Made by a program: the position numbers and the translations under genes. The notes beneath the pieces were generated by a model. It was not told the origin of the DNA and did no database searches. It was given only the letters and a program-made list of their open reading frames with translations. Shown piece by piece: positions 1-14,793 of a stretch of DNA of 64,000 bases. How positions within the stretch are numbered: the first letter of the stretch is position 1; the number at the start of each line of letters is the position of its first letter. Origin of the DNA: Mya arenaria (taxonomy: Eukaryota; Mollusca; Bivalvia; Myida; Myidae); assembly GCF_026914265.1 (NCBI RefSeq), contig NC_069136.1, forward strand, positions 37,428,362-37,492,361, read 5' to 3'.

Positions 1-508
1 TACAAGTGTATTCAGCGTCGTCAATTTTGGTTGTGTAGAAAATTGTTGGCTATGACTAAATGTTCATGCACAGTAAGACCCAAAATTAAAGCTTTAATAG
101 AAACAAAACACGGTCGAGCTTTGGCGTTCGCTCCGCTTGCCCATGCTATCTATCAGATACAGTACCAGGCCGCAGGATGCTGGTGTGTATGTTTGCCACA
201 CCTAATGTGGCTTAAATGTTGGGGAGTTATTTGTTATTTAGTTATGTAGGTAAATATATGTTGTAAATCTGACCGACAGCCTTTGTCTTTTCTTTACATA
301 TCATGACTTATTTTATTTCAAACATGTCAGCTTGTGACCTTCATCACAATAAAACTGCAATTTAACAAACGTTCAACATATTTGTAGGAAGTATCCAATT
401 TTTCATAATTTCGTCTGGAGACTTTAAAAAATATGAATTGTAAATTTCGCAGAAGCTGTTTCCAAGCCCTAAACTTCGTATATCCCTTTGTTGCTTGATT
501 TCTTGCAG
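1..508. other. Intron or upstream sequence, nothing recognised
   Basis: This should be an intron of the MFS gene, since exon a starts inside the domain. No exon, repeat or RNA gene could be supported. Confidence 0.4.
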
Positions 509-636
509 TGGATGCCCGCCCGTCCAGCACTCGCCGTTGGATTGATTGTGGGCGGGTTTGGGCTCGGGGCGTTTGTGTTTAATCTCATTATAACATACTA
601 CATTAACCCCGACAACATACAGATCAACGACAACGA
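509..636 (+). CDS. MFS transporter exon a (first visible)
   Basis: Acceptor TTCTTGCAG precedes it and donor GTGAGTA follows. It encodes a Gly-rich membrane helix and the YYINPDN loop, and ends in phase 2. It is the first recognisable exon, but the protein clearly began earlier because it opens inside the domain. Confidence 0.85.
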
Positions 637-3600
637 GTGAGTATTTTTACGATGCATGTACAAGAAGTTCGTTGACTTTTTTCATATTTATTTTGTTGTG
701 TAGATTTTAAGCAAGGCCATTATTCTACTTAGACACATTTTTTCATTTTAGTAAATCAACCTCCATTTTTGATGCCTCAATGTGGCGAAAGTCAAAATGA
801 TTGTTCAATAAGTTGTATCACTTTGTTGATAATACTGCTTCAAATTGTTTAAAGAAAATAAATTACTATTGTTGTTTCCTAGTATGGAATAATACTTAGC
901 ATATTAAAGCATTCAATTCTGTGATTATGCAGAAATAACATTAAAAAGTGCAAAACGTGTTGACGAGATTCCTTTTGTAGCACAGAACCTTATGTCAATC
1001 ACTTCTTTCTCTGAGATTTTTTATCAGGAATGGATCTCCTTCTGGCTGTTGAGAATGTATATATAACGTAAATATATATTGAAAGAAAAATTGTGAGCTT
1101 AGCTTCCTTTTATAGGAGACATTAGATGTTTCTAAAAATTGGGGCCTGGCATAAAACTGATATATCACATACATAATACATGGACAAAATATGGTTGATA
1201 AATAATATCCATGCATGATTTAACATCATCACATCGTTATGTGTCGTACGCCGTCCCAGCGTTTTATGCCCATCTTACAAAAAGATAGTGCAAATTATGT
1301 CCGTGAAGTTGGCAGCCCAACAGACTGGCAGCGTACATTAGCAGACTGGCAGCGTGGTAGCCTGGCAGCGTGAAGTCAGCAGCACAGCAGACTGACAAAT
1401 TTAGTATTTTGCTCAATCTAGCTGATAACGGACGTGGCAGTGATTGTACTAGCCAAGCTTGATCTAAATACTTCATAAAGTTAAAAATAAATATCAAAAG
1501 AAGTCCTTCAACTTCTTAAAAATCCCTAGCATTTTCTTTTTATATTAACAATTACACTTGAAATTCACATCTGGTTACTTCTACATAGTTCTTTTTTCTT
1601 CTGAAACACACTTATAGGCATTAGAAGACAATGCAGACAGGGCGATATTCTTCAGTTACAAAATACCGAAACAATACACTAGTCAGCAGAAAGAACCCCT
1701 AGCACGCCAAGAAATAATCGCAAAATGTTGGCCTCGTCTATTATATTAAAAAGATAGAACTGTAAATCGTATTGAAAAGTAGTTTGATTTTTATCATTTT
1801 TCTGAGAATGTATTTCATGTATTTATCGATGCACTATTACTCCCATTAAGAGTTAACATATTTAATACAATTGTTTTAATATACCCAAAAGGATGAACAA
1901 ATGAAAATAATGATGATTATGAAAGATACCTAGTTTAATTTAAAAGAAATGTGCAGAACACCTGGTATTGCTACCTTATGAGACCATAGTAAATCGCAGG
2001 AAATCTTTAAGCATTCACCAATCATTTAATATGATTGCGTTTTAAGCTATTAAATCCACAGTTATAAATTAATATTGTTAACAGTAATTAACGTTTCCCA
2101 TGAATGTATTATTTAGTAAGTAGTTGAGGGTGTATCACTCAAAATTTATGTTTGTTTTACATGTGTATGTATTGATTTTAAATAAGAGTGTAATTTTAAA
2201 TGAATTAAGACATCTGAGCCTTTCTACAGCTACTTCACTGACCAGGCTTTGCTGGACCGGGTACCACGCGTGTTCTTCCTGCTTGCCGGCATCTACATCG
2301 CACTGCAAGTCATTGGAGTGTTTCTTACGTCACCAGTTCCGCCGGAAAACGACCATGTACGGTGATATGTCTAAATATGATAACAATTGAAGGCCATATT
2401 GAAGAGAACACCTTTCGTATTTGTATAAATTACCTTTAACATTCAGACTAGGTGACGTGTAATTAAATGTCAGGATCCATGTTTACGAAAATCTTTAAAC
2501 CAAGCCTAGGAGAATCATTCTTAATACAATATATTACAAATGCCCTGACCGGGACTCAAACCCACAACCCGTGAAATGGACTCGCTTTACAATGAAACGA
2601 CGACGATCTGTCCGACTGACTTAGCCGAACAGTCACCTAAAATAGCTTTACCAAAGCATATAAAGTTGATGTCCTACGTCTAGAATGAGAAGACGGGACA
2701 TTGTTTTGCAAGATTGTATTACGTCTTATTCTGATAATTCTCAATGTGGAAGAGTCTTTGCTTTTTAAACCGCCCGGAACAGGAGAACCTTTTTGATATA
2801 CTAGTACTTAGAAATGCGCCTACCAGGACTTGAACCCACAACCCATGCAATAAACGCGCCTACAAGTGAGCCACATTGGTCCTACCGACTGAACTAGCCG
2901 GTTGCCCCTTCTCCGACCGCCCCAAATATATTGTTATTAATATCCAAACTAACGCATATATTGTTGACGTGGTTCCCGCTTAACGCGAAAGACGGGAAAT
3001 TAACAAATCATTATATATTACATTTATCTTTTCAGAAATCGGTTGATTACTTACGAAACTTTGGAATAATAATAAACGCATAAATTGTAACCATCATAAG
3101 TTTTCTAAACTATATCATACAATAAAAAAGGCGTTTAAGTTTTGAAAATCTGAAATTAGGTAAAAATCGGCCCAGAAAGTTATATACAGCGTTGATGGGA
3201 CACCGACTTTAAAGGGGCTAGACACCAGCTGATACAATTGCAAGAAAAACAGAGACATTTTTCAAAAACTAATATTAAATTGATATCGGTCTGTACAACT
3301 CATTTGATCTTTCTTACTGATGAATCACATCAGTTACGACACATGCGTCTTTAGCAGTTTTTGCGTATTTTTCCAAAACGACATTTACAGGTTTTGTCTA
3401 CCACTTAAAGCCAAGTTAATTGAAAAAATCGTCGGTACATATAACTGTACTAGTTATGTGGCTTACACATGCTAAATATACACACTGTTATCTGGGAAAC
3501 CATAAATCAAGTAAAGTTATGTGTTATCGGTCCCATGCTTATATTGTCAATTCTAGGCTAAGTCTGTGGAAAAAATGTATTTGCCGATTTTGGGACCATC

Positions 3601-6600
3601 TGGTGTCTAGTCCTTTTAAGAAAATATTTTCTATTACGGAGAATACGAGGGCATAATATACCATTCTAAAATACGTGCATATGTGTCTGCCCACAGATAC
3701 GAGTGTCACGGATGCGGGAAGATCAACCGTCAGGTGCAGTCGACGATGGGGCGGCCTCGTCAGACAGAGCCGGTTTTGACGAGTCTGTTAATATCTTTGG
3801 CGATGAACATCATAACAATGACCAGTAACGCGTTTTTGGAAAATTAATGCACCAGTCAATTGTAACCTAGGCCTCCAGGTCCGGGAAATAGCGGGGACTT
3901 TGACTTTCGGTCCAGCCAACCCCGGGTAAAATCCCCGCCCGGCTGGTACACACTGCTGGTAAAATCCCCGCCAAATGCCACCGCACCCCAGGAACCCTAG
4001 GTTAGTCCCCCCCCCCCGCTTTTTTGGCGCGAAGACAAATCACCGCATTTACCCGGCACTTTGGGGCCACTTGGAACGCAAAACACGACCCATTATCCCG
4101 GCTATCCCTGGTATACACCCGTACCTGGGGTAGGGGCCGTGGTTACAATTGACTGGTGAATAACAACATATTTGCGAGATGGTCTCAAATTGTTTTAACG
4201 GTGAATGTATTTAATGCTTGCGAGCTTGTGTTTATTCCGACCTGCCAAAAAGTGCAGGTTCGGGATTTTCACTTTTTAGTGTATGTTTTCTTTACCATTT
4301 TGGCATTTACTGTTTTTTCATTCGGTGCGATTATGTATATACCAAACATGCGACGGTACTTCACCTCGCAACATATGTTATATCAGCCAGAGGGCATATT
4401 TTCGATAGCCAAACTGTTTATAATATCGCTGTCTACTTCATTGTTTGCTACGTATTCGTTGCAGGGCGCAGACAGTCTGGGGAACCGTGAAAGAGATCTT
4501 TGTGAACAAGGACGCGTGGAAGATCCATCTCATCATACTATTTGTTTATGCGGGAATGCAAGTCGTACATAGCTACTACAAGGTATGTTTTCAGTATCAG
4601 ATAGCGCCAGATGATTTTGGATTATGGGAAGTATCAAATGTGTGAACTCAAATTGAAAAATTAATGGAATATGCATTGGTAGTACAGTACATTACACTAA
4701 GAATGGTACAAACCCTTGGAGCTATTGAATTTAAAAAGACCGAGAGTAAATTTTGTAAGCTTTTGGCTGGTGTTACATTAATATTTTACCCCGTTGAAAA
4801 CCAAGTTGAAAACTGGCCCTAAGGCATTTCACGCGGACTATGAGCACTCCGAGATAATGAGAGTATTCTGCCGATAAAGTATGTATGCTTCTGAGATCAG
4901 CGTTCTCGGTTCCATTGCGATTGTTCATTGAAAGCAATATAATATGCAACAGTACCATAGCCCATTCGGAACTCCTCGGCCCTTATTTATCGAAAATAAC
5001 CTCGGATGTATGCCGGTACATTAGTAGAAGTAGTTCGTAAAATTTTGAATTATATCATTAATCTAATGTAGTAGTTAAGCTTATCTTTGTTAATCTAAGT
5101 TTAAATTGATTGCCATTGAAGTGTATTATTGCAAACATAATTAAGATAACCTAGAGTTAAGTCATTCCCCTAAACTTTAAAAAACAGCATCCGGATTAAG
5201 TTTGCAAATCCGGAATTTTTGCAAACTTATTTTTTTTATTTTTCACCCAATGTTTTTTATTTTTGTATTTTTAAAATGTGTTAGGTAATACTAATAAGAG
5301 ATATTTTTTGTTTCCTGAAATTTAATTTAGAAATATGTTTTTTTGGCATTTAAAGTCAACTTTTCCAATGGGAGTCCCATTGGAAAATGGCCTTCCCATT
5401 GGAAAAATGGTTTTTCCAATTGGAAAATCAGCCCAACATTTTTTGTTGGAAAATTCTCCCACATTTTCAAAAAAGGAATTAGTGATTAATAACAATCATT
5501 ATCATTAATGGTTATAATGTTATCTAGAAAAAGTGCGTTTATAGTACTTTTTATCATTTTTTGTAAAAAAAAATCCCGTCGACCATTTTTTCCAATTGGA
5601 TATTTCCCACAATTCAATATGGGAAAAGTCAGGAAATTGGAAAACTCCAATTGGAACATTGTCCCATTGGAATCTTCCAATTGGTAACATTGGCAATGGG
5701 CTTAATCCAATTGGAGGTTCTGGCAATAAATTTTAATGGGAAAATATTTCAACTTTCCTAAATCTCTTAAAAGAACACCTATTTATTTATTTAGGAATAT
5801 ATTTGAAGTTTTGTTTTATTGTTTACCTGTGTCCTGACATTGTATCCATCCAATTCCAAGCTAATACTTCTGTGCTGATATCTTAGCGATAAGATTTAAG
5901 CATCTTTTAATGAATTTGAATGCAATAAATCATATCAAAAATTACCTGAAGTATTCTTACTCAATCAGTGACACAAATTCCATTTTTTAAATATCTTTAC
6001 ACTAGTTTCATCTCCTCAGACGCCATTTTTAATCGATTAAGTTGTGGTTACAAACGACTAAGAACTTATTCATTTTTTCATTTGAAGCTATACTCACTTT
6101 TACGCTTGAAAATGTTATTTCGGTTGTCAGTACCTTTACACAGAAAATGTACCATTTTCTTGATTTTTAATGAAGATGTAATTAATTGATGGAAATCCAT
6201 ATGAAATGTTTTACCTAAGATAATAGTTTATTTCATACACACTGTTCTGCAGGGGAGCAGGACCTTTCAACCCCAAGAGGCTTTTTAACCCTTCTAAAAA
6301 AGAACACTTTTCAGTTTTCAACCCTTAGACTTTTAAACCCCTATTTCAAAGACTTTTCAACCCCTACCTGTTTGGACTTTTTAACTCCTATAACAAAGAC
6401 TTTTCAACCCCTAGTTGAATTATTTTAATAACCATATTAAAGACTTTTTAACTCCTAAACCAAAGACTTTCCAACCCCTATTATTTGGTTTTGAGCTGGT
6501 CCAAGCTAAACACCATTAAAAATGCTGCAAGGCATTTTAGAATGTTAACATGCATCATGTGCCAATGCCTTCCTCAAACAGTAATACTAGTATATGTTTT

Positions 6601-9600
6601 AGAAAAAAATATCGAACTGTAAAAACATGTAAGGCTGGTGAATTTTGCATTACAAAATAAACGCTATTGGTAATTAATGCCATGTTGTCACTTTACTACA
6701 TACCCGGTAGTAGTATATAAGCCAGTCATCCTACAAGATAGCAGTGAAGCAAAAATACACATATGATGATTACTTGTAAATCATCTTGTATATGTGGAAA
6801 AAATGAACTTGTTATCTAGCTGATTGTAAAAACACTTTGTCATTCTTAAAGGGACTCGTACCTCATTGGCACCAAATAATCATTTTCCAGGTAATGTGTC
6901 TGAAATAATTAGTTAACTCTTTGATACTGAAATTGCAGAACAAAATACAATGAAAGTATGAAAATAAAGTCTTGTTTTAATCAGGGGTGAACCTACGCTT
7001 TTTACGTCATGGACAAATAAATAGCATAACCACTCAGCAAAAGGGACTCATACATAATTTATGGATATTTTGATCATGCATACCTTGGAAGCAACACCTT
7101 TTATTTCGTATTTAAAACAAATTTGCTAAAGAACCACATTTTACAAACTACGAGCTATAACTTATACAATAAACTCATACCTGGTTGAGCATTTTTGATG
7201 TAGAAATGAGGCACCCAAAATGCCAACAAGTACATATATGCATGCATAAATATTGAAGCAATGGTTAACATCGTCGCTTAAGTATATCCCTCACGCATCA
7301 AAATTAATTTTGCAATTGCACTAGTGGCCAGAAGGAGGGGGGGGTGACCCCCCCCCCCCCCAACCACAACGTACCGATGTCGTCCAAGTTAACTTTTCGT
7401 TTCAAGGCAGGGGATACAGGGTAATCCAGAAGAACTGGAAAAAAGGTTGTGAAATTGCGTAAATTTGTTTATTTTTTGTTTAGTGACACTGTTATTCAAA
7501 ATCAATACATACACATATATAACAAACATCAATTGTGACTGATAAACCTTTAACTACATACTAAATAATGCATTTATTGAAAATATTTATTACTGATAAC
7601 AAGATTGTAACCGTGTTTTTAATAGCAGAAAGCGCAAAAAATATTAAATGATTGGTAAATGCTAAAAGATTTATTGTGGTCTACTATAGTCTCATAAGGT
7701 AGAAATACCGTGTGTAATGCTCATTTCTTTCAAATTTAACTCGATATCCTTCATAAGAACCATTGTTTTCGACATTTATTCATTCTTTTAGGAATATTGA
7801 AACAACATTATTAATTGTGGTAAACCTTATCTGGCAGTACTTAAGAGTGCATCTTTGACTTTATTACTCGAGTGAATGCACCTTCAAACCGGTTTAACAC
7901 CAACATGTCACAGTAATCAATACCATCTGTGTTAAGATGTCGGGAATGTGTTAGACGAATGATTTTGTTTTATGGAGCTTTGAAGAGCGATGAATGGCAC
8001 TAAAGTGGTGCCAAATGGATATCTCAAACACCCATTGGTAAGTCATTTATTTTTTTCCATTTAATTTTTTGTCTTGATTTTTGAATATATAAACAGTCAA
8101 TAAGTAGGACATCTCGTAGTCTAAAATAATAGACGTGTTATACGGGATTCTTCCAATCCCGAACGTCTAAACGGGAATGTGCAAAAAACGGGGGTGTTTT
8201 AAAAATATTGAAATTGTTTTAAGTGAAGTATTTTATGGTTGAAATTGATCATAAAGAGTTATATTCATATTTTACCATGTAAGTGAAATGTTATTTTGCA
8301 CTAAACAAGCATTTAATGCATTAAAACTAGTTGTTTACCTTTCGAATAAAACGAAAGTTGACTGACACAGAAAACAATTATGCGAAGGGGAACAACTCGA
8401 TACACTCGTAATAACTCGGCCTCCTCCGACAAAGCTTCGAGATAGACCTCGTTATACAATCGTAACAACTCGGCCATGGCCGAAATATTCCGAGCGATTT
8501 AAAACTGTGCCCTGAAGCCTTGCAGGTGCCATTCATGTATATATCGTTCTGTTTTGACAGAATGAAATGAAAAAAAGCCGTCAAACTCATAATTATAAGT
8601 TGGATATTTATTTTTTGTGTACGGAACTAATATAAAATAACATTATCTGGTAATATTTCTTGTTTTTATGATATTTTATAGACTCTATATGCTTTAACCC
8701 GGAATCCTGATCGGAACAACTACCCACTTTTGATACTAAACAATTTGTACGTGAAGGATTTGCCATATCAAAAATCTAAAAAAAATCCGCCAACGTACAA
8801 TTATTTGGACTAGGACATCTCGTAAAGAACGTTCACTTGAAACAGTCCTCTTCTTATCCACACTTCGACAGGGAGTGGGGCTACTCTGCCTAAATAGCCG
8901 TCAACGAGTATTTTAAGAAATATCAAAATAATAAAAAATGGTGTCCCAGTGGTTGCACCAGTCAATTGTAACCATGCCCCCACCCCCCCCCCCCATAGTC
9001 CACCTAAATGACCGTCAATGGGTCTTTTGACGATTTTAAGACTATGGCAGTTACAGGGATACACATGAAATGTCAAAATAATAAAAAAAGTATCCCTACT
9101 CGCTTATTATTGTAGCTCCCCCCCCCCCCCCCCCGCCCCGCCCCCCAGTCTAAAATTATAGACGTGTAATACATTCTTCCAATCCTTACTGGTTGACGGT
9201 ACATTTCCTAACAGGGCACAAATCCTGAACACCGGCTAAAACACGCGTTTGTTTACCGTGATCGATTATTCGATGATCTAGATCAATACAGAGGCTTGCC
9301 TTGGTCACACTTGCGAAGTTTCATCTTGTTTTGTTAAGCATTTTTCTAAAAAATGCCATTTATTTATTATAGCATACTTTTTTATTATAATTGTATGACC
9401 ATGTATTTTCGCTTTTCAAGTGTTCGGTATTTGTGCCCTCCATAGCGTATTTTGAAGGGTGATTTACTATCCATAAAATTGAACGATTTTCGACATAATG
9501 TTGACGAGATCGTGAATCTGTACTTTGACAGCTGTTTTCACATGAACCAAAGATGTTTCATACGAAAGTTTAACTTACTACAACATAAACTCTCCAAGAT

Positions 9601-12600
9601 AATTGTAAAAAACATCAAAAAGTGTTCGGATTTGTGACCTTAGCCAGTAACGTCTAAACGGGCTTGTGCAAAAACCGGGGGTGTTTTGAAAAATATTGAA
9701 ATTGTATTAAGTGAAGTATTTTATGGTTTAAATTGATCATAAAGGTTTATATTCATACTTTACCATGTAAGTGAAAAGTTATTTTGCATTAAAACACATT
9801 ATTTACCTTTCCAATAAAACAAAAGTTGACTGACACAGACAACAATTATGCCAAGCGGAACAACTCGACCCAATCGTAATAACTCGGCCACCACTGACAA
9901 GCTTCTAGATAGACCTCGTAAATACAATCGTAACAACTCAGCCATGGCCGAAATGTTCCAATTGTTTAAAAATTGTGCCCTGAAGCCTTGCAGGTGCCCT
10001 TCATGTATATATCGCTATGTTTTGACAGCAAGAAATGAAAAATAAACGTCAAACTCATAATTATTCATAGGATATGACATTTTTATGTATGGAACTGATA
10101 TAAAATTACATAATCTGGTAATATTTCTTGTTTTATGATATTTTTGAGATGTTAAATGCTTTAACCCAGAATCCCGATCGGAATAACTACCCACTTTTGA
10201 TACTAAACAATTTGTATGTGAAGGATTTGCCATATCAAAAAAGATACAAAAATCCGTAAACGTACAATTCTTTGGTCTACTAAGATTTAGCTTGTGAATG
10301 TCATTTTACAGCGAAATCAACAAGTTAAAAAAATACTCATGACCTGTTCCTTATCAATATGAAATATCTTTAAACTTTTAGGAACATTATGCAAAAAAAA
10401 ACAACAGTATGTTTGACCTTCGGTATAAGAAAATAACTATTTTCTAATAAAACTACTGTTGAAAAATGTAAGCTAATGAAATGGAAAATAAAAAGATGCT
10501 TCCAAACATGCCATATTTTCTTGAGACCATTCAGGGGGATTAATGTTCAAAAGTCTGAAAATTCAGGGGGATTTTGGTAGTATTCAGGGTTTTTTTTTAG
10601 CAGGTCTAATTTGACAAAATTTCAGAGTATTTTAAGACGCAAGTACAAAAAAACAAATTGCCATAATTTTGAAAGACTCCCGAGGGGATTATGTCCAGAA
10701 TTTAAGGGGATTTGGGTCACATACCAGAGAATTTTCATCATCGCCATGTAGCATTACGGGCATGACACACGTGCCAATTTACCTTGTCTACCCCTTTTTC
10801 CAGCACTTCATCTATATTTTAATGAGACACAGCCATATTGCATAATAAAAGCACTCACTTGCAAAATAGAATACTTCACAGAAAAATATGTTTCAGAGAC
10901 AATTTAATGGGCTTACCTTCCTCTAAAATTGGATACAAAATCTGCTCATTATGATCATAAATGATGACTTTCAGACTAATAGAGAGAATGGAATGATTTA
11001 TCAATATTTTTCATTTCAATTCCCAAATAGTCAGATTTGTTTGCTTCTGATAAAAAGCAAATGCATAATTTATTGTTTAAGTTCATAAACATATCATCTT
11101 TTGGCATTCATCAAAAAATAAAAAACATCACCACCATAATATTAAAATAAATAAAAGTCATTTCATCCGAATTGTCTACTTTCAGTTTCTCTTCTGGAAG
11201 TTCTGTTATTTTCCGATATTTGAGATGAAGGTCATGTCATGTATGTAAACATATTAGTGGGTCATAACAAAGAACAGCATTGTCTATTAGTTATTTTAAT
11301 CCTTTTCTTTACCAAATAATGTACTGTCACCTTTAAATCATAAATCATTTTGATGACAATGACACATGTTTAAACACTTTAATTTGTTACATCCTCTCTG
11401 ATTGGATAAAACCTATAGTTTTAACCAATGAAAATCGTCCTTTTATCTGACCAGTCTAATTGACATTTCTTATGCAAATTCTGACAGTTTCAATCAAAAC
11501 AATGCATGAAATGTGCCCTGCTGACTTATTAAGTGTCACCCAATTGGTGTTGTTAAAACACACCATCAGTTGATAATCCAATTAAGACAAGAAGGGCATT
11601 ATAACTGCAAACAGGCATATATAATTAAACCCTGTGATAATTTTGCGTAATTTTAAACACACTTTTTTTAATTTCGGGGGATTTTCATCCCCCTCCGGGA
11701 GACCGGGGGATGGGTCGAAATTCCGGGGGATTTTTCCCCCTCCGGGGGATATGGCATGTATGTCAGCTTCTGGGTTGCTTTGAAGTTGAACTGCTCACAT
11801 GAACCCACAAAAGATGTGTAGGTATGTGCTTAACAATAAAGGATAAAACATTAAAATGAAGCATTTCAAGTGGAGGTTTTCATTAGGGTAGTGCTACCTT
11901 AAACACACACTTTACAATTATTTTTTTCTCTTTTTTAATCTATTTTCTTTAACCAATGGACTATACAAACAGTAGGGTCAGTCCCAGTATACAGGACAAT
12001 TATTCAATAAAATGTTTATCCTTTTGATATCATAATTGGTAAAAAAATATCAAAATGTAAAGAAAAAATAACAGAGACCGGGTTCAAACTGTGGTCGCCA
12101 AAATTGCAGTCCAGTGTTGTATCCACTGCTATGAAAGTTAACATTTGTTTATTTGATTTAATATATACCTAGCTTGGTAACATTAAGTGATAACATCGAC
12201 TAGCCAATCACACATAAAAAATTAATTATACTAGGTATACCCACCTAGTAATCTTTTTTAATGGAAAAAAAATGTGAAAAATCAATTAATTGTAAACTAT
12301 GTGGTACTTCAGTTAGTTAGTTTCAATGCATTGTACACATTGATACCAAATTCATGTCAGTATTCGACAATTTTCTCTTCTTTCGCTATTTCATCATACG
12401 GTGTATAGCCCCTGAATAAAGTTTCACTCTGTTTCATTGAGTATATTTCTTAAAAATCCTTTCTTTGTTCTAATCTGCTAAAAGGTCAAAAAAGTCACAG
12501 TCATGTGAGCATCTTTGAGGCCTCTCAGTTATTATAACCAATGCACCAGTCAATTGTAACGGTTACTAACCACGCACACCCCCCGGTCTGGGGGTATACT

Positions 12601-14744
12601 GGGAATAGTCGGGAAATGGGCCGTGTTTTTACTTTCTATGTGGCCACGCAGGGCCGGGTGACCGCAGTGGTTTTGTCTTTGAGCCAAATTTAGCTGAGAT
12701 TGGGCCTTATATAGAGTCTCTGGTGTGCAGGGGCATTTGGCCGGGGTTTTACCATCAGTTCGTTCCCGCAGGGGAGGGGATTAGACCCAGGGTTGGCTGG
12801 ACCGAAAGTCAAAGTCCCCGCTATTCCCTGGACCTGGGGGCGCCATGGTTACAATTGACTGGTGCACAACATATAAGATATTTATAAAATAAATAAAAGT
12901 ACAGTTAATCAATAAATTTTAATGTGGTAAATTAACAAAGAATTAGATAGATGCTTTATGCAAAATCTCACAAAGATGTAAAAAAATACAAAGGAGTTCA
13001 GGTTTGCTAGTTTGTAAAAATATTTCATGGAATCATGGTAAATTGTTATATTATATGTCCAATGACAGCCCATATATTTTCTAACTACTTGAACCTTTCT
13101 TGTTATAATTCTTATTATTTTTTGTTTTAGTTGATGTGTGATGCTGATAATACAGAGACAGCTAGAGTGACAGAGTTTGATGAATAAACTTAAATTAAAA
13201 AACAGTGAGTACAATAATCTATTTTAACATGTCTTGTGTGTAAAGTGTGATTCCGAAGCAGTAAATATATATATATATGTATCTTTAAGTTTTGAATCAC
13301 AAATTTAGATCAAAGATCTATTATCACACAAAACTTAAAGGATATATACGAAAAGTCATGTGAATTGTGCAAGTCATATAATATAAAATTTATATTGATC
13401 AAGTCAAGCCATGCCATGTAAAAAAAACTGACATCATATCAAAGATTGTATGAATCATTCTCAGAGCTATTGAAAATATTTAATTGGTTGTAAGCGGACC
13501 ATGCACGGTAATTTTGAGTAACCCCACCAGCCAATACAATATGGCTAAAAAGGCTTTGATAATATTTTTTATCTAATGTTTATCTTTCCTAAAATATTTA
13601 TATTTATAAATCTATTTACCAGTATAAATCTGTATTTATTTATTTATTAATGCATTTATTTGCTCACTAATATATACAATACACTTATCGTTGTATATTG
13701 TCTAGCTAATACATGTATACAAATATGCATAATATGCATAATTATGGGGGGGGGGGGGGTCATAATTACCTATGGTGTACTGTCTTGTTCTTACGAAGAT
13801 ATGATTTTGACTAAAATCCTTACTGAAAAGGCAGTGCAGACTGGCCTGTTTAAATAATTAATTAAATCTTAATGGGTTTAAATGTATTTTATTTTATTTT
13901 TAAAGATATTTTAGAGTTTAAAAGGAAGAGAGTCTGTTTTAAAGACTAAATAATTATATAGTCAGGATAAAAAATAATTATTTTTCAAAATCAAGTTCAA
14001 ATAATTTTCCATTATTTGGCAAATGGAAAAAAGCTAAATATATATTAAGAATGTTTTACTCGATAGAAAGTAGGCCCAGTATCTTTTGCATTGCAACACT
14101 AAGAAAGTAAATATTTATTTTTTGTCTTTTACCAATTCCATCAAAGTCTGTGAGTGGCTCATGATGCTTAGGCCTGCCAATTTAATGGTTTTCGAAATCA
14201 TAAATTGAGACAACTTATAACTTTTGTATAAAATCTTCAAAGCTTTCAATAACTTAACATGTCATCCACCTTATTGTCTCAATTTAAAAATAGTTTTCAC
14301 TCAACAACTTACTTATTAATCAGGATAATAATTTGATAATGACTATCACTATCATTCTGTAAGATAATGTACTGACAGTACATAAATTTAATCCCCAATA
14401 TATCAGATGAGTGTGATAGTATATGCTCTTAATAGTTGTAGCCCGGAATTATACGTAGGAAACAATAGAGTCATTGGACTGTTACACGAATTTCAATAGC
14501 TCGAAATTCGCCTTTTATTTGTACCAGCATGGGAAAACCCTGTTATGTTAATACATATAGCCCGGAAGTAACAAATAAAAGGTGAATTTCGAGCTATTGA
14601 AATTCATGTAACAGTCCAATGACTCTATTGTTTCCGAAGTAATGTGTGTATATTACAACGGTTTAATTTTGTTTGTACCGGAGGATTAGGTCGGAAAAAC
14701 TAGAATAGCTATAATTCCGGGCTACAACTATTCCGGGCTATATG

Positions 14745-14793
<49 letters not shown>

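Noticed and set aside
4156..4572. 138-codon plus-strand frame overlapping MFS exon d
   Set aside because: It crosses the exon d acceptor in a frame that does not match the MFS protein. The hydrophobic start lies in the intron.
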